NCBI GenBank assembly: GCA_963677085.2
Contig: CAXXFH010000003.1
Coordinates: 620,001-684,000 of the forward strand
Source of the DNA: G963677085 sp963677085
GTDB taxonomy: Bacteria > Planctomycetota > Planctomycetia > Pirellulales > Thermoguttaceae
Reading direction: 5' to 3'
DNA: 64,000 bases
Shown piece by piece: positions 37,963 through 45,231 of this stretch. The translations under genes were made by a program, and so were the position numbers. The notes below the pieces were generated by a model. That model was not told the DNA's origin, did not search any database, and worked only from the letters and a program-made list of their open reading frames with translations. Each line of letters opens with the position of its first letter. The first letter of the stretch is position 1.

Positions 37963-38465
37963 TTAAGCGTAGGTTGTTCGGTGGATGGCGAGGATTTTGA
38001 GACGGAGGAATTCGGGGTCTCGGAAGCCGTAGGCTTGGCGTTTCATGGTTTTGATTTTGTTGTTGGTGCCTTCCAGCGGGCCGGTTGAAATCGGATAGTC
38101 GTACCATGCGAGGATGCCGAAGGCGTGGAAGCGAAGCGTTCTGGCGAACTTCTGCAACATGCGGATGCCGCTCGACTCGGCGTACGCGATCCAGTCCAGC
38201 AGCAGGGCTTGCGCCGTTTCCTGGTCGTCTTGCTCCCAGATCTCGCGGAGTTGGTCCTTCAGGTGGTAAGCGATGGCCAGCGGTTCGTTCAGCCGCAGGG
38301 CTTCAGCAAGCCGCTCGGGCTCCCGTCGCGTGGGATCGAGGTTTTCCGGCCGTTTCAGAAGCAGCCAGCGGACGCCTTTCAGGACTTTCTTTTGCATCGT
38401 GTCGGCCAAGTGTCGGTGCAACTCGCGACGCAGTTAGGAAAGCTTGTCGGTGTAGAGTTTGATAA
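37963..38465 (-). pseudogene. ISL3-family transposase relic, 5' truncated
   Basis: The reverse strand reads KVLKGVRWLLLKRPENLD and ISTGPLEGTNNKIKTMKRQA followed by GFRDPEFLRLKIL, the C-terminal half of an ISL3 transposase including the catalytic Glu region (GPLEGTNNKIK). Upstream the frame contains VIKLYTDKLS, an in-frame TAA, then LRRELHRHLAD, so the gene is inactivated. The N-terminal half is missing; the remnant ends at the CTAG where IS701 sits. Confidence 0.85.
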
Positions 38466-38469
38466 CTAG

Positions 38470-39818
38470 ACTTTTGCAGACCTAGGTCAATCGCAACAGA
38501 GTCATCACATGGTGGTGGGTTTGCGAACATTCGGTAATTTGTTCGATTGCCCAATCGAGCGTTGAGCGCATGGTTTCTCGCGTTACTGCGCGGCAGGCTT
38601 CGCCGATGGGCATCAGCTTGCAGTGAGCCCATTGCTTCGCACGGTTCTGCTTGAGTTGGGCCATGAGCAGAGGGTACGCCAGCATGACCAAGTACAGGTG
38701 CCGTGTTTGGCCCTGGCCGTTGCGCAGCTGACAAGCTCCCATGCCAAGCTCTTGCTTGCCGTCCCGATGACAGGTCTCCGTGCCTGTCCAGCGATTGCGA
38801 TAGACGAGCAGGATTCGAGTGACTTCCCAGCCCGTGCGGTTGGTGACCAGGATCTTGCAGGGAGCACGATCGCGTTTTCGATTCCAGATGATGACAATTC
38901 GTACTTTGTGGTGGACGTTGGGAATACGGAGCGTTGCCGTGAAGTACCATTGTTGCTTGCGGCCACGCTGGAACGATTTGCGGCTTTCCGGTTCGATCTC
39001 GGCAGCCATCTCTTTGGCTTTCAACTCGTAACCCTTCCACCAGATCTTCCGATTGAATTTCAAGTCGCCCACATAACCTCGCGGGCGGTCGAAACGATCT
39101 TTCTTTTCGTGGATGTGGTTGAGGCACTCGGCGTTGGTGAAGTAGCTATCGAAAGTGAAGTCGCCGGGTATCTCCCGCGCGCACGCCCAGTCGATCAGTT
39201 GGCAGAAGAGCTTCGTGTGGTTGAAGAACTCTTCGCCCGTTTCCTCGCATTGCGTCTTTTTTCGGAAGCGACGGAACTCCAGCGGATAATGCTTTCCGCC
39301 GCTGCAAACGTAATTCGCAATCAGGTAGTCATGGGCCAGTTTGTTTCGCTGCTCGGCGTGATCCCAAAGCCAGCCGACGTCTTCGATCAGCTTGCCGTCG
39401 TGGTCGATCAGCACGTTGTCGAGCGCGATGACGCCGCGGTCCGTGTATTGCGTGCTCGAATCCCTCTGAAGCCACTCGAGTCGCTGCTCGTTCAGTTTCT
39501 CTTCGTCCCAGTCGACTGCCGTGAGAAACCGGTTGAAGCAGGACTGATCGCTGGTCATGGCGAACTCGCTGTTCATGCCACGCACGGTTTTTCGCGCGGC
39601 AACCATCAGGCCCGTGAGGTACTCGGCGAAATGCCGCCGCTCGGGCTCACAGATGAAAAGGTCACCGAACTGCTCGACGGCCGCCGTAACGACGGTTGGA
39701 AACGAAGTGATCCCTGGCATGACTCGTACCACCCCAAAATGCCATGGCCACCTCAAACACACTCAATTTATCGCTAAACCTCCTGCTTTTTCAAGACGAC
39801 ACTGCTGTCTGCAAAAGT
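38470..39818 (-). mobile_element. IS701-family insertion sequence, complete
   Basis: Terminal inverted repeats ACTTTTGCAGAC are perfect at both ends and flanked by CTAG on each side (38466-38469 and 39819-39822), the 4-bp YTAR-type target of this family. One transposase gene fills it. The right CTAG overlaps the TA target and first base of the adjacent IS630. Confidence 0.9.
38482..39720 (-). CDS. IS701-family DDE transposase
   Basis: The 412-residue transposase shows IS701 signatures: MTSDQSCFNRFLTAVDWDEE, the first catalytic Asp in GVIALDNVLIDHDGK, HYPLEFRRFRKK, FTFDSYFTNAECLNHI with the second Asp, and a C-terminal region with the acidic RWTGTETCHRDGKQELGMG. Length is normal and there is no interruption. 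ATG 39720 is preferred; the frame stays open to 39762. The gene lies wholly inside the inverted repeats. Confidence 0.92.
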   Translation of the reverse strand: MPGITSFPTVVTAAVEQFGDLFICEPERRHFAEYLTGLMVAARKTVRGMNSEFAMTSDQSCFNRFLTAVDWDEEKLNEQRLEWLQRDSSTQYTDRGVIALDNVLIDHDGKLIEDVGWLWDHAEQRNKLAHDYLIANYVCSGGKHYPLEFRRFRKKTQCEETGEEFFNHTKLFCQLIDWACAREIPGDFTFDSYFTNAECLNHIHEKKDRFDRPRGYVGDLKFNRKIWWKGYELKAKEMAAEIEPESRKSFQRGRKQQWYFTATLRIPNVHHKVRIVIIWNRKRDRAPCKILVTNRTGWEVTRILLVYRNRWTGTETCHRDGKQELGMGACQLRNGQGQTRHLYLVMLAYPLLMAQLKQNRAKQWAHCKLMPIGEACRAVTRETMRSTLDWAIEQITECSQTHHHVMTLLRLT

Positions 39819-39821
39819 CTA

Positions 39822-40981
39822 GTACGTCATCCAGCAAGTTTCTTCCGGTATAGTTCCGGGAACACTCGGCGGGCGTCGTTGTTATTGAAGGTCCAGTCGA
39901 TTATGGCTTTGCGGCGATTTCGGTCGCGGGCCCAAGTCGCCGCATGACGTTGAACTTCTTCGATTGTAGGAATCCGTCGCCCGAGGCATTGCTTGGTCAA
40001 CACGGAGATTTCAATTTCTGCCATGTTCAGCCAACTGGCGTGCTTGGGTGTGTAGTGCCATACGATGCGTCGCAGAGATTGCTTCGCTTTCGTGGCGTCA
40101 AACGTTTCGATGAGGGACTTTTCGTTGTGCGTGTTGAGGTTGTCGAGAACCAAATGAATCCGACGAGCCTTGGGATAACGCTGAAGCAGATCACGCACGA
40201 ATCGTGCGAAATCGGCCCGTTTGCGATGACGCCGAGCCTGGACGAAGCGTTTGCCACCTTTCGGCTCAACGGCGACAAAGATACTGCACGTGCCGCAACG
40301 ACGATACTCGTAGTCCTGCTTAGCCGCCTTGCCTGGTACGGCAGGCTTGAAGGGACACGTATCGTCCAGGAGTTGATACGGCTGCTCGTCCATGCAAATC
40401 AACGGTTCTCTCGGGTTGAACGCCTTTTCATACTGGTCGAGGACGTCCTCCATTCTGTCGCGAAACTCTTCGGTGAGTCTCGGAATGCACCATGTTTTTT
40501 TCGCCATGGCTTCATGTCGTGCTCTTTCAGCCACAACGCAACCTCGCTCTTGCTGATCGAATCGACGAAGCCTCGTTTCACGGCGTGCACGCAGAGTAGT
40601 TCCAGCGTCCAGCGGACGCGGCCCTCCGGCGGATCGCTGCAAGCCAACGCCACGACTTGCTGCTTCTGCCGTGGCGTAAACGTGGGCGGAGCACCGGATC
40701 GAGGGGCGTCGTACAACGCTTCCTCTAAACTCCCGGTACAGAACCGTTTACGCATACTGCGAACAGTTCGATCCGTGCAACCAACGTGTTCGGCAATCTC
40801 CTCATCCGTGAATCCTTCATCTGATTTCAGCAGAATCAAGGCACGCCGAACCACACGCACGGATCGCGTGCCGGTATGCACCAACTCCTGCAAATGCTGT
40901 CGGGCCTCGTCCTTGAGGCGTACAATGTGTTCCTTCATGCCGGTGCTTATACCACCGGAAACAATTTCATGGAAGGCGTAC
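39822..40981 (-). mobile_element. IS630-family insertion sequence, complete
   Basis: Imperfect inverted repeats of about 28 bp (GTACGTCATCC at left, GTACGCCTTCC at right in reverse complement, both continuing to TTTCTTCCGG/TTGTTTCCGG) are flanked by TA on both sides (39820-39821 and 40982-40983), the IS630 target. It contains two overlapping frames that encode one transposase. Confidence 0.9.
39827..40938 (-). CDS. IS630-family transposase, two frames joined by probable -1 frameshifting
   Basis: Frame A (ATG 40938) encodes the helix-turn-helix part (VRVVRRALILLKSDEG, DEEIAEHVGCTDRTVRSMRK). A second frame continues as TWCIPRLTEEFRDRM and contains the DDE core: ICMDEQPYQL (Asp), IHLVLDNLNTHNEKS (Asp) and KHASWLNMAEIEI (Glu). 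The switch falls on a run of seven A residues (complement of 40495-40501) read as CGA-AAA-AAA. That is a classic slippery site, so slippage by -1 gives a fused product of about 370 residues. The usual length and intact catalytic residues argue for programmed frameshifting rather than decay. Confidence 0.85.
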
Positions 40982-41236
40982 TAGGGTATCCGAGCGACGA
41001 TTCCCTTCAAATCACCGCTTCGCCACGATCTGGGCTCCTTTGCGTTGATCAGTGTACAAGAAAACTGCCCATCAGCAAGATGCCGCACACGGCGTTGCGT
41101 ACGTTCGATCCTGTCTTTCCCGTATCACCCAGGTCAAAGGTACCACCAATGAAAAGTCGGGGACAGCGCCGATAGACCCTGTACGGACTTGATTACCTGG
41201 CAAAGAGCCCAAAGCCCGAAGTGGGAGACAACGCAG

Positions 41237-41449
41237 ATGAACGTGATGCGAGAGCCGTTTGTGGGTGACTACACCCCCGCTGAGGTCGCCAGAGAGACTG
41301 GCGTCAGTGTTGCCACCGTCCACCGCTGGATTTCCACCGGACGTTTGCCCGCAACAAATATCTCCACCACGGGAGGGCACCGGCGGTATCGACTCCGACG
41401 CTCCGATATAGAAGCGTTTTTGAAAACGCTCCGAGCCGAAGCTGGTTGA
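41237..41449 (+). CDS. Excisionase/MerR-like helix-turn-helix protein
   Basis: A 70-residue DNA-binding protein with a winged helix-turn-helix of the excisionase type: YTPAEVARETGVSVATVHRW, ISTGRLPA, GGHRRYRLRRSDIEAFL. Such proteins direct excision by tyrosine recombinases or control small mobile elements. ATG 41237 is preferred over an upstream ATG at 41189. It lies about 550 bp upstream of a truncated integrase, in the same direction, so it probably belonged to the same integrated element. Confidence 0.8.
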   Translation: MNVMREPFVGDYTPAEVARETGVSVATVHRWISTGRLPATNISTTGGHRRYRLRRSDIEAFLKTLRAEAG

Positions 41450-41557
41450 CATCGTAAATGAGTGATCTCGGTCGCTAGTCATGAGATCGGTTACGTGACA
41501 ACACACGACTCCCATTAAGACTCCCTTCAGTAGCTCAACAATACCAAAGGACAAACC

Positions 41558-41806
41558 ATGGCAATCGACGTTCGGTTGACCTCGCATGGTTGGCGGCAAG
41601 TGGCGGCAAAGGTCCGCCGTGGTTGGCTTCCACCTGCGCCAGTTCGCGATTGGTTGATGTCGATGGCCCAGCGGACCTTACCCGGTCGGAATCCTCAGAC
41701 ACCCGCACAGACTGAAACGTTCTTGGAAGCCACGAATTTTTTTCTTACCTGCCAAGAAGCCAACCATCGGCTACACATTCAGACACCAATAGAGGCAAAG
41801 GATTGA
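41558..41806 (+). CDS. Small hypothetical protein of the integrative element remnant
   Basis: I do not recognise this 82-residue product. It is basic and Trp-rich at the start (LTSHGWRQVAAKVRRGW) and ends near the next start codon (6 bp gap). ATG 41558 follows an AAAGGACAAACC leader. Position between the excisionase-like gene and the integrase remnant suggests cargo of the same element. Confidence 0.5.
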   Translation: MAIDVRLTSHGWRQVAAKVRRGWLPPAPVRDWLMSMAQRTLPGRNPQTPAQTETFLEATNFFLTCQEANHRLHIQTPIEAKD

Positions 41807-41812
41807 CAAGCC

Positions 41813-42031
41813 ATGCCACACGGAAAGGCGGAAGTTCAACTTACCGGCAACGACCAGAAGCTACAGGAAGCCTGCAAGCGTGGTGGTGAAAGGGTTGAGG
41901 GTTTTGCCGCTAAAACCCGGGCGAGACTGAATAATAAACGACCACGGCCAGAGGCCGTGGTTTTAGGAAGGCCCCTCCGAAGGGGCCGAGAGCGTAGGGA
42001 GCCCTACTCGCTGTCGAAGGTTTGCGGGTAG
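41813..42031 (+). CDS. Small hypothetical frame running into an IS200 right end
   Basis: The first 40 codons after ATG 41813 (HGKAEVQLTGNDQKLQEACK and onward) look like a normal short protein. From about 41931 the frame runs through the solo IS200 end and codes for artificial text (NKRPRPEAVVLGRPLRRG). The original C-terminus has probably been lost or replaced. The function is unknown and the gene may be broken. Confidence 0.4.
   Translation: MPHGKAEVQLTGNDQKLQEACKRGGERVEGFAAKTRARLNNKRPRPEAVVLGRPLRRGRERREPYSLSKVCG
41931..41999 (-). mobile_element. Solo right end of the IS200-type element
   Basis: The reverse complement of this stretch matches the right end of the IS200 copy at 11733-12385. 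It includes the CCACGGCCTCTGGCCGTGG hairpin, the GGCCCCTTCGGAGGGGCC hairpin and TCCCTACGCTCTCGGCC. Identity stops abruptly at 41999, and the integrase fragment begins a few bases later. No transposase is attached. Confidence 0.88.
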
Positions 42032-42693
42032 GCGAGGCGCGTGACAGGCCACCGATCCGGCCCGTTGACGAGGCCCATGTTGATGCGATCAAAGACCACG
42101 TGACGCCCCCGGTGTGGGCAATGATCCAACTTCAGCTTTGGACGGGTGCGCGTCCAGGGGAAGCTTGCAACGTGCGGACGTGCGACATCAGCAGCGATGC
42201 CCCGGGGATGCCCGAAGGGATCTGGATCTACCGTCCCCACTCGCACAAGACGCAACATCACGGCAAGGACCGCCGCGTCCTACTTGGCCCACACGCCCAA
42301 GCCATCGTCAAGCCCTGGCTCCGTTCCGACGATCCTGAGGCGTTTCTTTTCTCACCTGCCGCCGGCCGGGCGTTATTCAACGCCAAGAGACGGGCCAACG
42401 CGAAAGTGTGCCGGAAGAAGCTGAAGGGACCCCAAAAGGGGGCAAAGCGACGGCCTGGAAGGAAGTATTCCACCAGCGCCTACAACGTCGCGATTCGCAA
42501 AGCCTGCTTGGCAGCCGAGGTTCCCCATTGGCACCCCAACCAGTTGCGGCACAACGCCGCGACTCGGATACGTGCCGCCTACGGCATTGAGGTTGCCCGG
42601 ATCATCCTGGGGCACGCGCATCTGAACACCACCGAAATCTACGCCGAAGCCGATCTACTGGCCGCCGCCCAGGCGGTTGCGAAATCGGGATGA
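42004..42693 (+). pseudogene. Tyrosine recombinase (phage-type integrase), N-terminally truncated
   Basis: The catalytic domain is complete: GARPGEACNVRTCD (first Arg), PHWHPNQLRHNAATRIR (H-x-x-R) and ILGHAHLNTTEIYAEADL (second His and nucleophile Tyr). The DNA-binding N-terminal domain is missing; the frame begins with LLAVEGLRVGEARD directly after the solo IS200 end, without a start codon of its own except weak TTG 42022. Recombinases of this type integrate elements into tRNA genes, and tRNA-Pro follows 187 bp downstream with its 3' end facing the gene. Probably inactive. Confidence 0.85.
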
Positions 42694-42706
42694 TCCTCCC
42701 CACACA

Positions 42707-42807
42707 CGTAGCGCTAGGCGTAGCGCCGAACGTAGCGCCGGGCCGGCCGACAAACTGACTGGCCCGGTTTTTTGTGATTGAATTTCTCCGTAGCGCAGGC
42801 GTAGCGC
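42707..42807 (+). repeat. Five direct repeats CGTAGCGC
   Basis: CGTAGCGC occurs at 42707, 42719, 42731, 42789 and 42800, so the first three are spaced exactly 12 bp apart and the last two 11 bp. They lie between the integrase stop codon and tRNA-Pro and partly overlap a terminator. Candidate arm-type recombinase sites or excisionase sites. Confidence 0.7.
42738..42773 (+). terminator. Rho-independent terminator of the integrase gene
   Basis: The CCGGGCC and GGCCCGG arms are separated by 16 bases and followed by TTTTTT. It ends transcription about 45 bp after the integrase stop codon. Confidence 0.8.
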
Positions 42808-42838
42808 GGCAGGAAACAGGTCATTGCAGCCCACAGAA

Positions 42839-42873
42839 AAAGCCCGCCGTAACTTGTTGTTACAGCGGGCTTT
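42839..42873 (-). terminator. Hairpin terminator after tRNA-Pro
   Basis: AAAGCCCGC, then GTAAC-TTGTT-GTTAC, then GCGGGCTTT form a long, nearly perfect stem with A and T tracts on the outside. It begins 6 bp after the tRNA 3' end on the reverse strand and can work in both directions. Confidence 0.85.
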
Positions 42874-42879
42874 ACGATG

Positions 42880-42954
42880 TCGGGGCGAAAGGATTTGAAC
42901 CTTCGACCTTCTGACCCCCAGTCAGACGCGCTATCCAGGCTGCGCCACGCCCCG
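42880..42954 (-). tRNA. tRNA-Pro (anticodon GGG)
   Basis: The 75-nt gene on the reverse strand has acceptor arms CGGGGCG and CGCCCCG with discriminator A, a D-arm GGCGCAGCCTGG, an anticodon arm TCTGA-CTGGGGG-TCAGA giving anticodon GGG, and a T-arm with GGTTCAAATCC. CCA is not encoded. Its 3' end faces the truncated integrase, the usual arrangement for an attachment site. Confidence 0.95.
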
Positions 42955-43258
42955 TGTGTCTTTTACGCCCGATGTGGCCGGGCCACATCGTCGGGTGGGT
43001 GGTTGATTTGCCCACTCAAGCTCGTAGTATCGCATATTGCGTTCAAACGTGCAACGGAGGGCATCGGCTGTTTGCCCCCCCTCGTTTCGAACGGGTGAAA
43101 CGGTAAGAATGAATCGGCATTTTCGCTGGCGAAGTTTACCCGGGTCCTGGCGGAAAGTGTGGCCTTGCAGTACGTATCCAACTAGGTTGCGGCCACGGCT
43201 ACCGTTTCGGCCAACGGCCTGCACATCGACATAACCCACTACAAGAGAAGGCCTTGCG
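42955..43258. other. Intergenic region between tRNA-Pro and pyrF
   Basis: No gene is seen. A perfect short inverted repeat, CGATGTGGCC-G-GGCCACATCG, lies at 42970-42990, just upstream of the tRNA gene. The rest should contain the two divergent promoters, which I cannot place with confidence. Confidence 0.5.
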
Positions 43259-44200
43259 ATGTCCAGTTCCATTCCATTTTGCGATCAACTCCAAGCGGCC
43301 GTCGTGCAGCGGGGAAATCCTGTGCTGGTGGGACTCGACCCGCGTGCGGCATCGCTTCCCAAGGGCCTGCGGCCGGAGGACGAAAACGCTGACCCTCGGC
43401 AAATCGCCGTAGCCTACGAGCAGTTCTGCCGTGGGATTATCGATACCGTGGCGCCGCTCGTTCCGGCCGTGAAACCGCAGGCGGCGTTTTTCGAGCAGTT
43501 GGGACCGGCGGGCATGGCTGCCCTGAAGGCGGTGATCGACTACGCCCAACAAAAAGATCTTCTGGTGGTGCTCGATGCCAAGCGGAACGACATCGGTTCG
43601 ACCGCCACGGCGTATGCCCAAGGTATGCTTGGCCGTGGCGACCAAAGCCCTTGGGGAGCCGACGCCCTGACGGTGAGCCCTTACCTGGGCGACGACAGCC
43701 TGCGGCCGTTTGTCGACGTGGCGATCGAGCGCAGTGCGGGCGTGTTCGTTTTGGTGAAGACCTCGAATCCAGGCGGCCGTATGCTTCAGGATTTGGTAGC
43801 CGACGGTCGCTCGGTCTATCAACACGTAGCCGAATATGTTGAGGGACTGGCCAAGGAAACGGCGGGGGCCAGCGGCTATGGCGCAGTGGGTGCTGTGGTG
43901 GGTGCTACCTATCCAGAACAACTTGCCGAGCTTCGCGAGGCGATGCCACACACGTGGTTTCTGGTGCCCGGCTTCGGCAGCCAGGGTGGGACCGCTCGGG
44001 ATGTCGCCGGCGCTTTCGACGCGACGGGAGTCGGGGCGATTGTGAACAATTCGCGGGGAATCATCTTCGCCTACCAGCGAGAACCGTATCGCGAACGCTT
44101 TGGCGAAGACCGGTGGCAGGATGCCGTGGAAGCCGCCACGCGAGACATGATTGAGCAGCTTCAGGCTGAGACGCCGACCGGTCGATTGCCGACTGCATAG
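43259..44200 (+). CDS. pyrF: Orotidine 5'-phosphate decarboxylase (subfamily 2)
   Basis: Decarboxylates OMP to UMP in the last step of pyrimidine synthesis. The 313-residue protein belongs to the longer bacterial subfamily. Visible are the substrate motif VLVGLDPR near the N-terminus, the catalytic block VVLDAKRNDIGSTA with the Asp-Lys-Asp network, TVSPYLGDDSLRPF, VLVKTSNPGG and the phosphate-binding end FLVPGFGSQGG and NNSRGIIFAY. ATG 43259 gives the standard start. A housekeeping gene; it stands alone between the tRNA and an IS66 element. Confidence 0.95.
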   Translation: MSSSIPFCDQLQAAVVQRGNPVLVGLDPRAASLPKGLRPEDENADPRQIAVAYEQFCRGIIDTVAPLVPAVKPQAAFFEQLGPAGMAALKAVIDYAQQKDLLVVLDAKRNDIGSTATAYAQGMLGRGDQSPWGADALTVSPYLGDDSLRPFVDVAIERSAGVFVLVKTSNPGGRMLQDLVADGRSVYQHVAEYVEGLAKETAGASGYGAVGAVVGATYPEQLAELREAMPHTWFLVPGFGSQGGTARDVAGAFDATGVGAIVNNSRGIIFAYQREPYRERFGEDRWQDAVEAATRDMIEQLQAETPTGRLPTA

Positions 44201-44222
44201 AAACAAGTGTCTCTGAATGTTT

Positions 44223-44325
44223 TATTGGTTCCGTGGTTGATTGTGGAACACTTCCTTGCGTCCTGTCCCGGGAAACCGGGCTCCCGTTGGTCGCCCTCGT
44301 TCCACAAGCAATGCAGGGCCCAATA
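44223..44325 (+). repeat. Dispersed ~103-bp palindromic element, family 2 (second copy)
   Basis: Nearly identical to the copy at 25865-25967, with TA at both borders. It starts TTGGTTCCGTGGTTGATTG, contains CGGGCTCCCGTTGGTCGCC and ends ACAAGCAATGCAGGGCCCAA. It lies 22 bp after pyrF and just before the IS66 insertion. Confidence 0.9.
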
Positions 44326-44419
44326 GAGCAGAGTTCAGGGTATCCGTTCCACAAACCGCATCTTGGCGCGTGTGATAATCTGAAGTCGGGCATGATTACC
44401 GAACTTCAGGAGACTTGTC

Positions 44420-44779
44420 ATGAGTGCGAGGAAGGATCGCAGGGACCTGCGAAAGGAGACGATGTGGAGGGAGTTGGTGCGTCAACAGGGGCGAAGCGGA
44501 GAGACGGTTCGGGAGTTTTGTCGGCAAAAACGGCTTAGCGAGGCGTCGTTCTACGCCTGGCGGCGCGAATTGAAACTCCGTCGCCAAGAGAGCGAACCGC
44601 GCCGGGCTGCAGAGCCCTTGCCCCGTCCGACGTTCGTGCCGGTGGCGCTCGCCGATCCGCCCGCGACCGCCGCCATCGAACTCGTCTTGCCAAGCGGTGT
44701 CGTGTTGCGTCTGCCGGCGACAACCGACCTGCCCCGGGTTGCCGCGTTGGTGGCCGATCTGGAACGACGCGCATGTTGA
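44420..44779 (+). CDS. tnpA: IS66 accessory protein TnpA
   Basis: The 119-residue protein has the helix-turn-helix start typical of IS66 TnpA (WRELVRQQGRSGETVREFCR, LSEASFYAWRRELK) and the C-terminal signature IELVLPSGVVLRLPA. It is one of two small proteins needed for IS66 transposition, probably for DNA binding or regulation. The stop overlaps the tnpB start by a few bases, a sign of translational coupling. Confidence 0.9.
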   Translation: MSARKDRRDLRKETMWRELVRQQGRSGETVREFCRQKRLSEASFYAWRRELKLRRQESEPRRAAEPLPRPTFVPVALADPPATAAIELVLPSGVVLRLPATTDLPRVAALVADLERRAC

Positions 44780-45132
44780 GTCTCTCCTTGCCGTTGGACG
44801 TGTACCTCTGCGTGCCGTCGGCCGATATGCGGCGAAGCTTCGACGGCCTGATTCGCATGGCCGAAGAACATCTCGGGCGCGATCCGCTGCGCGGCGGGCT
44901 GTACGTGTTTCTCAACAAGCGACGCGACCGCGTCAAACTGCTCTACTTCGACACCGACGGACCGGCCATCTGGTACAAGCGGCTCGAAGAGGGAACCTAT
45001 CAATTGCCGGCCGTCGACGCAGCAACGCAACAGGTCAGGCTTTCGCCCACCGATCTGGCGTTGCTGCTGGGAGGCATCGATCTGGCCAGTGTCAGGCGCC
45101 GAAGACGCTATCGAGGCGTGGCTGAGCCATGA
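44773..45132 (+). CDS. tnpB: IS66 accessory protein TnpB (Orf2 type)
   Basis: The 119-residue protein has the family pattern MRRSFDGLIRMAEEHLGRDP, LYVFLNKRRDRVKLLYFD and GPAIWYKRLEEGTY. TnpB of IS66 is essential for transposition in studied elements, but its biochemical role is poorly known. It overlaps tnpA by 7 bases and is followed 99 bp later by tnpC. Confidence 0.92.
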   Translation: MLSLSLPLDVYLCVPSADMRRSFDGLIRMAEEHLGRDPLRGGLYVFLNKRRDRVKLLYFDTDGPAIWYKRLEEGTYQLPAVDAATQQVRLSPTDLALLLGGIDLASVRRRRRYRGVAEP

Positions 45133-45231
45133 TTGGCACGTGGTGGTTTTCACGATCCCCTTGCGGAAAAATCCCTCCCTTGCGGCAGAATCCCGGGGAA
45201 CCATTTTGCGAGTCGCTACGTCTAGAGAAAC

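Noticed and set aside
41072..41599. 175-residue reverse-strand open frame
   Set aside because: It is antisense to the excisionase-like gene and overlaps the start of the next gene; no motif supports it.
42707..42807. CGTAGCGC repeats considered as a CRISPR array
   Set aside because: The repeat unit is 8 bp with 3-50 bp gaps, no 25-37 bp repeats, no regular spacers and no cas genes nearby.
41000..42880. Search for a second attachment site (direct repeat of the tRNA-Pro 3' end)
   Set aside because: I found no convincing copy of the tRNA 3' end to the left within the window, so the outer boundary of the integrated element is not called.
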